Of a stretch of DNA of 12,396 bases, positions 6,998 through 12,396 are shown one piece after another (within the stretch, counting starts at the first letter, position 1; every line of letters starts with the position of its first letter). Below the pieces are notes generated by a model, which was given only the letters and a program-made list of their open reading frames with translations, had not been told where the DNA came from and did not search any database. The DNA is taken from the NCBI GenBank assembly GCA_035319765.1, contig DATHCB010000007.1, positions 1 through 12,396 of the forward strand. Reading direction: 5' to 3'. This DNA is from DATHCB01 sp035319765. GTDB lineage: Archaea; Thermoproteota; Bathyarchaeia; Bathyarchaeales; SOJC01. A program made the translations under genes and the position numbers.

Positions 6998-7006
6998 ATT
7001 ATATAG
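6998..7006 (+). promoter_or_regulatory. Second TATATAG box before AbrB-PhoU 2, possible operator
   Basis: ATTATATAG begins 33 bases after the TCTATATA octamer. The corresponding ACTATATAG at 4791-4799 begins 33 bases after its own octamer. In both promoters this second box would lie just downstream of the expected transcription start, a position suited to a repressor. An alternative is that it is the real TATA box here, giving a leader of about 10 bases. Confidence 0.4.
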
Positions 7007-7037
7007 CTTATTAATCAATGGAAAGAGAAGTGTCACG

Positions 7038-8078
7038 TTGTTGCAAGCAAAACAGAGTGAAGAAACAAGAAAGGTACAGTTTACTGGCGGCTCCACTTAC
7101 ATTATATCGCTGCCCAAAAAGTGGGTCACTCAAAATCAACTAAAGAGAGGAAGTTTCGTAAAAATTCGCGAAGAAGAAGAAGGCGGATTGTTAACGATTG
7201 TTCCTCCAGGTCTAACGGTGCAGAACAGACTGGACGAAGCTGCAATAAGAGTTTCTCCGAAAGACGACACGGAAATGATTGCAAGAAAGATCGTGTCTGC
7301 TTATTTGGCAGGATACAATTCGATTCACATTAAAGCAGATAAGCAACAATTGTCCACTAAGCAAAGGCACGATATGAAGACTTTCGTTCGCGGCATGCTA
7401 GTGGGAACAGAAATCGTGACTGAGGGTTCTTCTCAATTAACGTTACAAGTTCTTTTGAGCTACCCTGAAATGACCATTCAAAGCGCTTTGCGAAGAATGA
7501 GCATAATCACGACGTCAATGCATAAAGACGCAGTATCGGCCCTCAAAACACGCGATAACTTGCTGGCAAAGGAGGTAATATCGACTGACAACGAGGTGGA
7601 CCGATTCAATCTGTACGTAACCAGACTGCTGAAGACGGCAACACAAAGCCCTCAATTGACCAAAGAAATTGGTCTTTTAAACTGCCAAGATTGCTTGGGA
7701 TACCGCTTAGTAACTAAGTCAGTAGAACGAACTGCAGATCACGCTGTCAATATCGCTGAGAACGTGTTGACGCTCAAACATAGACTGAGCAACGACATTG
7801 CAGAAAAAATTGAGAAAATGAGCACCATCGCCATTAAGATGTTCGACACTGCCATAGAATCCCTTTTTAGGCAAGACTACAACGCTGCTGAGAGCATCAT
7901 AGAGGGCATCAAAGAAATAGTCACTTTGGAAAGGGAGGCTGTCATATCATCTCAGATGGATATCGAAGACGCTGCCAACTTGCGTTTGATTATTGAAAGC
8001 GTTAGAAGAACCGCCGAGTATGCCTGTGACATTGCTGAAACTGTACTTAATCTAACTGTCGATTCAATACTTCTGTGA
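7038..8078 (+). CDS. AbrB/SpoVT-domain PhoU-family regulator (copy 2)
   Basis: This 346-residue paralogue of the regulator at 4812 has the same architecture. The AbrB/SpoVT DNA-binding domain is at about 8-55 (EETRKVQFTGGSTYIISLPKKW). The PhoU-like region carries SVERTADHAVNIAEN (228-242), with acids E230 and D234 retained, and SVRRTAEYACDIAETVLNL (321-339) near the end, where the acids are changed as in copy 1. It lacks an extended charged N-terminus. Two adjacent TTG codons (7038, 7041) are possible starts and neither has a strong ribosome site. It is probably a phosphate-linked transcription regulator acting on the divergent pstB2 promoter and perhaps its own. It is followed after 7 bases by a membrane protein gene, most likely in one transcript. 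The DNA targets are inferred from layout only. Confidence 0.88.
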   Translation: MLQAKQSEETRKVQFTGGSTYIISLPKKWVTQNQLKRGSFVKIREEEEGGLLTIVPPGLTVQNRLDEAAIRVSPKDDTEMIARKIVSAYLAGYNSIHIKADKQQLSTKQRHDMKTFVRGMLVGTEIVTEGSSQLTLQVLLSYPEMTIQSALRRMSIITTSMHKDAVSALKTRDNLLAKEVISTDNEVDRFNLYVTRLLKTATQSPQLTKEIGLLNCQDCLGYRLVTKSVERTADHAVNIAENVLTLKHRLSNDIAEKIEKMSTIAIKMFDTAIESLFRQDYNAAESIIEGIKEIVTLEREAVISSQMDIEDAANLRLIIESVRRTAEYACDIAETVLNLTVDSILL

Positions 8079-8085
8079 GAAGATA

Positions 8086-8568
8086 TTGAGTAGATCGAAC
8101 TATCTAACTGATCTAACTCTAATAACTGACGCACTTGCTGTGATTATTATCGCCATTGGGGTAGTTCTGATTGTTAGTGGACTTTATTTAATAGTAAGGG
8201 ACGTGATTGCTTCAACCCAAGTCGCTCAGACAAATTTGGCCAAATCAGCAGTTTCTGCTGTCGATTGGATACCGGGGATTCCTTTTTACGTTGGCGACCT
8301 TGCCAAATCTAGCATCGTAATCATAGGGTTGGTTTCTTGGATCTTGGGAATAGACCTCCTTCTTGTGGGCTTAGGGGTTTGGGTAAGACATCGACTTGCT
8401 CGTTTTGCAGCCTTAGGCATATTCGGGTTAGCCGGCTTTGTTCAACTTGTTCAGTTTCTGCTTCTGGGGATATTAGGTTCGCCTGTGTCTGTGATGGAGC
8501 TTTGTGCAGACGGACTAATCGTTTATTGCCTCCTTTCGAGGTTTGATTCAGCACACAATACGGCCTAA
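8086..8568 (+). CDS. Small four-helix membrane protein, unknown function
   Basis: This is a 160-residue protein that I do not recognise. Hydrophobic segments are at about 15-37, 75-98, 106-130 and 134-150. A polar, mainly helical stretch (40-70) lies between helices 1 and 2 and contains WIPGIPFYVGDLAK. Basic residues after helix 2 (RHRLAR, 101-106) suggest a cytoplasmic turn there. No catalytic motif is visible. The TTG at 8086 lies 7 bases after the stop of the AbrB-PhoU gene, so the two are probably co-transcribed and translationally coupled. The ribosome site is weak. The pairing suggests a membrane partner of the regulator or of the Pst system, but nothing in the sequence itself shows this. 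Confidence 0.75.
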   Translation: MSRSNYLTDLTLITDALAVIIIAIGVVLIVSGLYLIVRDVIASTQVAQTNLAKSAVSAVDWIPGIPFYVGDLAKSSIVIIGLVSWILGIDLLLVGLGVWVRHRLARFAALGIFGLAGFVQLVQFLLLGILGSPVSVMELCADGLIVYCLLSRFDSAHNTA

Positions 8569-9109
8569 GAATGGTCGAGTGATTCGGTATAAAACGCTGC
8601 TATGTATGTAAAGCGCTGAAGGCCTACATCCAGTGATATTGGGGACTAAGCGAGCGCTGCCGTTAGAAAAGCAAAATTGTGATCCTATCGCAATCTCTCT
8701 GGATGCTGATTTCTCTGGTATTAAGGCATCTTCGTCCCGCAATTAAGGCGTTTTCAAATTGAAGGATGATAGAAAGCAAGAGGACTAATGCAGGAGGAGC
8801 CAAATTTGGGGCAGAACTTCATTCGCGCGCGCTAGCTATGAGACGTTGTTTTTATGTAGTAAAAAGGGGCATTTGGACGTTCCTGAATTTCCCGCGTTAT
8901 TGACGGACTGGCTAGGTGGTTTCTTGATAGGGCTTTTATGGCTCTGACTAAGGGATCTGTTGGCGTACAGGTTACTCTCTCGGTCAAGCATATGCTACAA
9001 GGAGGATCCAAATATAGGTGGCGAGCAAAAGTATAGGAGCAAGTAAGCCTAGCGGGGACGAATCCACCTCTAGTGAATTATTAAGGGAATTAGTTGCACG
9101 TTTTCTGTA
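8569..9109. other. 540-base gap with only short open frames, possible decayed gene
   Basis: No full gene, tRNA, clear terminator or repeat array is seen. Short plus-strand frames follow one another in different phases: GTG 8633-8746 (37 residues), ATG 8766-8903 (45, basic), an open frame from about 8887 that includes ATG 8938 and ends at 9036, and GTG 9018-9125 (35). Just before them, one frame encodes CYVCKALKAYIQ and then stops. Successive frame changes on one strand fit a gene broken by indels, but random open frames of this size are common. Confidence 0.3.
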
Positions 9110-9125
9110 TTATGTAGCTGGTTGA
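9018..9125 (+). CDS. Candidate 35-residue small protein with a strong ribosome site
   Basis: GTG at 9018 opens a 35-codon frame ending at TGA 9123-9125. AAGGAGGATC (8999-9008) lies upstream, one of the best Shine-Dalgarno matches in the window, although the 12-base gap from GGAGG is long. The product has a Ser-rich polar first half and a helical end (ELLRELVARFLYYVAG). Its last 16 bases overlap the end of the convergent threonine synthase gene. It could be a real small protein, the tail of a decayed gene, or chance. Confidence 0.25.
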   Translation: MASKSIGASKPSGDESTSSELLRELVARFLYYVAG

Positions 9126-10354
9126 TCTGTGTTCTTGTTTAAGACAGGTATTTGCCCTCTGTCTATTTCGAATGAGTCGAAGTATTTCATTGCATTACCT
9201 GTTAGGTAGAGTAGTACGGTCTCCTCGGGGTTAAAGAAATTCTGATTCTCCAGCTTTTCTAGTGCTGCTAACGCTGCAGATGCTTCTGGACAGGCGTAAA
9301 TGCCGTTTTTGAGCAGTGTCCTCATAGAAGAGGTTATTTCTGTGTCCTCTACTGAGACTGCGGCCCCGTCAGTTTCCTTGAGTGCTCGGAATATGAGATA
9401 GCTTGCATAAGGGTATGGAACATTAAGACCGACCGCGATTGTTTCCGGTTTTTCCCACGGTTCTTTGACTTCCGGTTCGCCGCTATTGAAAGCCTTCGCG
9501 AGAGGCGCGCAACCAGCGGATTGGACAATAATGATGCGCGGAGTTTTCTTCGTCCAACCGAGGGCGGTTAGTTCTTTGAAGCCTTTCCAAAGACCTATGA
9601 CTCCTTCTCCTCCTCCAGTTGGGAAGATTATGCTGTCTGGAGGGCTCCAGTTGAACTGCTCTGCTATTTCGAAGGCCATTGCCTTATATCCCTCGACTCT
9701 GTAGGGCTGTTTGTTGGTGGAAACGTTGAACCACCCGTATTTTGGTTCAAGTTTCTTAACTATCTCGCCGGCATCATTGATGCTTCCGTTCACAAGATAC
9801 ACTTTGGTGCCCAAGTAGACGCACTCTTTAAGAATGGACTCGGGCACGTCTTTAGGCATGAACACGTAAACTTCAACTCCTGCTTTGGCGCCGTAAGCGG
9901 CCAGAGCTGCGGCGGCATTACCAGCAGATGGAACGGCAATGCGGTGTACTCCGAGCTCCTTCAGTTTTGAAACTGCTACGGCCATCCCTCTCGCTTTGAA
10001 CGTCCCTGTTGGAAGTCGCCCGTCGTCTTTGACGTAGACGCTCTTGAGCATCGTCACCATCCCTCGCGGAAGGTAGAGCAATGGTGTGTATGGCTCGCCT
10101 AGCGAAACGATGTTTTTGTCGGAGGAAATGGGCAGCAAGTCTTTAAACTTCCAGAAGGTTCTCTCTCTTTTCCCCAATGCACTCTTCGAGACGGCATCGG
10201 TCACTTTGTGTAAATCATACTTGAATAGAAGCGCCCCGCCGCATTTGCTGCAAACGGTCAATATTATGTCTGGATGGAATTTTTCCCCGCATCGACTCCA
10301 CTCAACCTCACTGACGTACATCTTCGTCCCAATAATCGCATACATTCTGCCCAT
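9110..10354 (-). CDS. thrC: Threonine synthase family PLP enzyme
   Basis: This is a 414-residue fold-type II PLP enzyme, most likely threonine synthase, which turns O-phosphohomoserine and water into threonine and phosphate. The PLP lysine is Lys120 in PTGTFKARG (115-123). PSAGNAAAA (142-150) and the phosphate-binding loop PTGGGEGVIG (245-254) are clear, and LTGNAMKYF (384-392) closes the site. The N-terminal zinc ribbon has Cys22 and CSKC (35-38), but Trp19 stands where the first Cys is usual, so zinc binding may be weakened. TFKARG replaces the more common SFKDRG, a variant I also associate with other members of the family, so a related activity such as cysteate synthase cannot be excluded. 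ATG 10354 has no ribosome site; ATG 10345 is an alternative. It lies 108 bases after the PstA2 stop. Confidence 0.82.
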   Translation of the reverse strand: MGRMYAIIGTKMYVSEVEWSRCGEKFHPDIILTVCSKCGGALLFKYDLHKVTDAVSKSALGKRERTFWKFKDLLPISSDKNIVSLGEPYTPLLYLPRGMVTMLKSVYVKDDGRLPTGTFKARGMAVAVSKLKELGVHRIAVPSAGNAAAALAAYGAKAGVEVYVFMPKDVPESILKECVYLGTKVYLVNGSINDAGEIVKKLEPKYGWFNVSTNKQPYRVEGYKAMAFEIAEQFNWSPPDSIIFPTGGGEGVIGLWKGFKELTALGWTKKTPRIIIVQSAGCAPLAKAFNSGEPEVKEPWEKPETIAVGLNVPYPYASYLIFRALKETDGAAVSVEDTEITSSMRTLLKNGIYACPEASAALAALEKLENQNFFNPEETVLLYLTGNAMKYFDSFEIDRGQIPVLNKNTDQPAT

Positions 10355-10367
10355 TATAAACAGTATC

Positions 10368-10379
10368 TAGCGCGCGCTA
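10368..10379. repeat. 12-base GC palindrome before threonine synthase (TAGCGCGCGCTA)
   Basis: This perfect palindrome lies 13 bases before the thrC start, about where the transcript would begin if the TATA-like ATAAATATT (10407-10415, minus strand) is used. The AGCGCGCGCT core also occurs at 6012-6021, and a CGCGCGCGCT variant occurs at 8824-8833. It may be an operator or a short leader hairpin. Confidence 0.35.
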
Positions 10380-10406
10380 CTAAACGTGCATGTGTGAGTC
10401 AGCTTG

Positions 10407-10415
10407 AATATTTAT
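10407..10415 (-). promoter_or_regulatory. TATA-like box for the threonine synthase gene
   Basis: The minus strand reads ATAAATATT, centred about 57 bases before the ATG at 10354. Transcription would start near 10385 with a leader of about 30 bases that contains the GC palindrome. Read-through from the upstream permease genes is also possible. Confidence 0.35.
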
Positions 10416-10462
10416 GGGTTGTCGGCACGCGAATAAAATCTAACTCGCCTTTCTCTTTTTAT

Positions 10463-11836
10463 TCATTTTCCTGTCAGTTTCTTGCTCAAATAGTTTCTTG
10501 CAACCAACGCCGCGGCGCAAATTACGAGGTACATCACGATAAGAACGAAGGATCCCGCCAAGGCTACACTGTAGTATTTGAAGACTAAGTTGGTTGTTGA
10601 ACTTGAAGCACTCGTGCTGAATGATAACAGGATGGGGGCTCTCCATATGAACACTGTGAGCGTTGGGATTATTTGGTGGAATGAGAAAATCTGGAATAGG
10701 CTAGGTAAAACTTGGGGTCCAGTTGGGGCGTCGCCGGCAGTCATTGCTACCACGATGGTTTCTCCAAGGGCTGCTCCTACTCCTAGCAAGACTCCAGTTA
10801 TTATCCCTGGTAATGCGGCAAGGAGTACCGCCTTTCTCACGGTCTGCCATTGTGTGGCTCCAAGGGCGAACGAGGCTTCCCTGTACGATGCCGGCACCGA
10901 CTTTATCGATTCCTCTGCTATTCGAATGTTCCATGGGAGAATCATAAAAGCCAAGGACAGTCCTCCTCCAGCCAAAGATGTTCCCCAATGCGCGGCCCCG
11001 ACGACAAAGACGGCGTACCCCACTAGTCCGATGATAACGGAGGGGATTCCAGCGAGGGTCTCGATGAAAAAACGAACGATGCTCGTCAATTTGTTTTGCG
11101 AGGAGTATTCTGCGAGGTAGATGGCGGCTCCTAGACCTAGCGGGAAAGCGATAAGTTCACAAAAACCCGCGAGGAGCAACGATCCAATTGCGAATCCCAG
11201 TACTCCTCCCATTGAACTGGACGATATCCCGCTCAGTACCTTGCCTGCAGTGGTCCAACTCCAATTTGTGTTAGTCAAAAAGTCCCACGAGATGTATGGT
11301 GATGCTCTTATGGCTACGTAAACAAGCATGCCTACTAAAATGCATATGCAAGCTAGTCCGGAAAGGCGCAAACCGAACTTTGCCAAGTTTTCTGTAATCG
11401 TCGGCGAGTCTTTCAGTCTACCTGCAGTTTTTTTCCTGTTTAGGATTTCTAGCGTTGCAGCTAAACCGCATAAAACTCCAATCGTGAGCCCTAATTCAAC
11501 ATTTAAGTAATTTACGACAACTAATAACACTGCCACTCCGCAAATTGTGATTGATAATTTCCAGCCCAGTGAGTGGGATTCGCACAACACATATCCGACG
11601 GAAAACAAGGCGAAACTTGGCAGGATCAAAAGTAAAGAATACGTTGTGTCAGCAATCAAAGTGTTAAAAGTTGATATGGCAAAGCCGTCGCTTGATAAAC
11701 AGTTGAAGAGATGGATCACACCAGGCGAACTTGCGATTATGCCCGAAATAAAAAGAAGACTGCCAATGAGTAAGTTCTCTTTCCTCTTTCCCTTAAAGTA
11801 CCCGAAAATTCCTGATATCCTTAATCTCGGATTCAT
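10463..11836 (-). CDS. pstA: Phosphate ABC transporter permease in the PstA position, with extra N-terminal membrane region
   Basis: This 457-residue protein is about 160 residues longer than ordinary PstA. Residues 1-135 hold about four membrane helices (near 21-40, 63-84, 93-112, 115-132) with no recognisable domain. A typical permease follows: helix 158-177, then 211-243, 255-283, 290-306, the ATPase-coupling loop EESIKSVPASYREASFALGA (308-327), and helices near 338-365 and 425-447. The signature GAALGETIVVAMTAGDAP (354-371) looks more like PstC than the RAxGETAPLLFTA of PstA1, so PstA is assigned from gene order. Long PstA-like permeases occur in other archaea, for example haloarchaea. 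Its ATG overlaps the stop of the upstream PstC gene (ATGA), indicating translational coupling and a fixed PstC2-PstA2 pair. Its ATPase partner is presumably PstB2 or PstB1. Confidence 0.85.
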   Translation of the reverse strand: MNPRLRISGIFGYFKGKRKENLLIGSLLFISGIIASSPGVIHLFNCLSSDGFAISTFNTLIADTTYSLLLILPSFALFSVGYVLCESHSLGWKLSITICGVAVLLVVVNYLNVELGLTIGVLCGLAATLEILNRKKTAGRLKDSPTITENLAKFGLRLSGLACICILVGMLVYVAIRASPYISWDFLTNTNWSWTTAGKVLSGISSSSMGGVLGFAIGSLLLAGFCELIAFPLGLGAAIYLAEYSSQNKLTSIVRFFIETLAGIPSVIIGLVGYAVFVVGAAHWGTSLAGGGLSLAFMILPWNIRIAEESIKSVPASYREASFALGATQWQTVRKAVLLAALPGIITGVLLGVGAALGETIVVAMTAGDAPTGPQVLPSLFQIFSFHQIIPTLTVFIWRAPILLSFSTSASSSTTNLVFKYYSVALAGSFVLIVMYLVICAAALVARNYLSKKLTGK

Positions 11837-12396
11837 GCCCTATTCGTCCTCACCGAAACCATTCTGTTCCTTCTAGCCGCGATAGCCCTAACTGCAAGAT
11901 TCGTCAATGCAGTCATAATGAAAAGAATGAATCCGGCGGCGAAAAGTGCCAGATAGCGAGCACTGCCCACACTAGTCTCCTGGTAGCCGTAGGCTATCAA
12001 AGCGGTGATAGAATTGGTTTGCGATAAAGGGTTCAGTGTTATTGGAGCAGGCACGAGAATGCCAATTACTGCAAGTACAGCCATCGTCTCCCCGATGGCA
12101 TTCGCAAACGCCAACAAAACCGCTGTGAGAATGCCGGAGAAGGCGCTCGGGATCAAAACTCCGATTGTTGTCTGCCATTTTGTTGCGCCCAATCCGAGGG
12201 ATGCCTCCCTTAAATCTTGAGGAACTGCCCTCAACGAATCCTCCGAGACGCTTGCAATTAGGGGCAGAGACATTACTCCGAGAACTATCCATCCGACTAG
12301 CGTGCAATAAAATGCGTGAAGCCCGAATCTGCCTAACTGCGTGACAAAAAGAGTAAAGCCTAAAAGTCCAATAATTACTGATGGAAAACCGTTCAG
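11833..12396 (-). CDS. pstC: Phosphate ABC transporter permease PstC (copy 2), partial
   Basis: This is the C-terminal 187 residues of a PstC-type permease whose start lies beyond the right edge. The frame is open to the last base of the window, so the internal Met at 12273 is not the start. Visible landmarks are NGFPSVIIGLLGFTLFV near the edge, the coupling loop DSLRAVPQDLREASLGLGAT, and FANAIGETMAVLAVIG, which matches the PstC signature. A last membrane helix (ALFAAGFILFIMTALTNLAV) and a basic tail follow. The stop (11833-11835) overlaps the ATG of the next permease. A second PstS gene may lie further right. Confidence 0.92.
   Translation of the reverse strand: MNGFPSVIIGLLGFTLFVTQLGRFGLHAFYCTLVGWIVLGVMSLPLIASVSEDSLRAVPQDLREASLGLGATKWQTTIGVLIPSAFSGILTAVLLAFANAIGETMAVLAVIGILVPAPITLNPLSQTNSITALIAYGYQETSVGSARYLALFAAGFILFIMTALTNLAVRAIAARRNRMVSVRTNRA

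Noticed and set aside
8548..8742. 64-codon minus-strand frame at the end of the membrane protein gene
   Set aside because: No ribosome site, overlaps a better gene, and has no recognisable features; kept out of the gene list.
9048..9080. Sequence resembling a tRNA T-arm (GGGGACGAATCC)
   Set aside because: It lacks the TTC of the T-loop, and no acceptor or anticodon stem can be built around it.
10578..11120. 180-codon open frame on the plus strand
   Set aside because: It is antisense to the PstA2 permease and reflects its codon pattern.
1..12396. CRISPR arrays, insertion sequences, integrase sites or phage genes
   Set aside because: No spaced direct repeats, transposase motifs or terminal inverted repeats were seen on either strand.
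12273..12396. Met at 12273 as the start of the second PstC gene
   Set aside because: The frame continues upstream to the window edge with typical PstC sequence (PSVIIGLLGF), so the gene is cut by the window rather than starting there.

Overview
The window is archaeal and is given over almost entirely to phosphate (Pst) transport and its control. Archaeal origin is suggested by regulators that join an AbrB/SpoVT DNA-binding domain to PhoU, AT-rich TATA-type promoter boxes, Shine-Dalgarno sites of the AGGTGA/GGAGG type, frequent TTG starts and a GTG/ATG start choice at pstS. The base composition is moderate. A Thermoproteota-type lineage such as Bathyarchaeia or Nitrososphaeria is a guess. No rRNA, tRNA or marker gene is present to settle it.

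Layout: a complete minus-strand operon reads right to left as pstS (4669-3509), pstC (3461-2520), pstA (2507-1629), pstB (from about 1516 or further upstream, to 785) and phoU (774-136). Divergent from pstS is a plus-strand AbrB-PhoU regulator (4812-5867). It converges on a second, stand-alone ATPase gene pstB2 (minus, ending at 6028). Divergent from pstB2 is a second AbrB-PhoU regulator (7038-8078), followed after 7 bases by a small four-helix membrane protein (8086-8568). A gap of about 540 bases has no convincing gene but carries several short plus-strand open frames. Then come, on the minus strand, a threonine synthase family enzyme (10354-9110), a long permease in the PstA position (11836-10463) and a PstC permease that runs off the right edge (11833 to beyond 12396). 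The last two overlap by ATGA.

Working together: PstS captures phosphate outside the membrane, PstC and PstA form the channel, the PstB dimer hydrolyses ATP, and PhoU couples the transporter to signalling. The second set (PstC2, PstA2, PstB2) is split by other genes, and no second PstS is seen in the window. Each AbrB-PhoU gene is divergent from a transport gene (pstS or pstB2). Both have the same pair of TATATA-type boxes at exactly the same 41-base spacing upstream, which suggests shared control or autoregulation of the two promoter regions.

Most worth a second look: the paired boxes; the missing conventional start of pstB1; the extra N-terminal membrane region of PstA2; the small membrane protein coupled to the second regulator; and the unexplained 8569-9109 gap.
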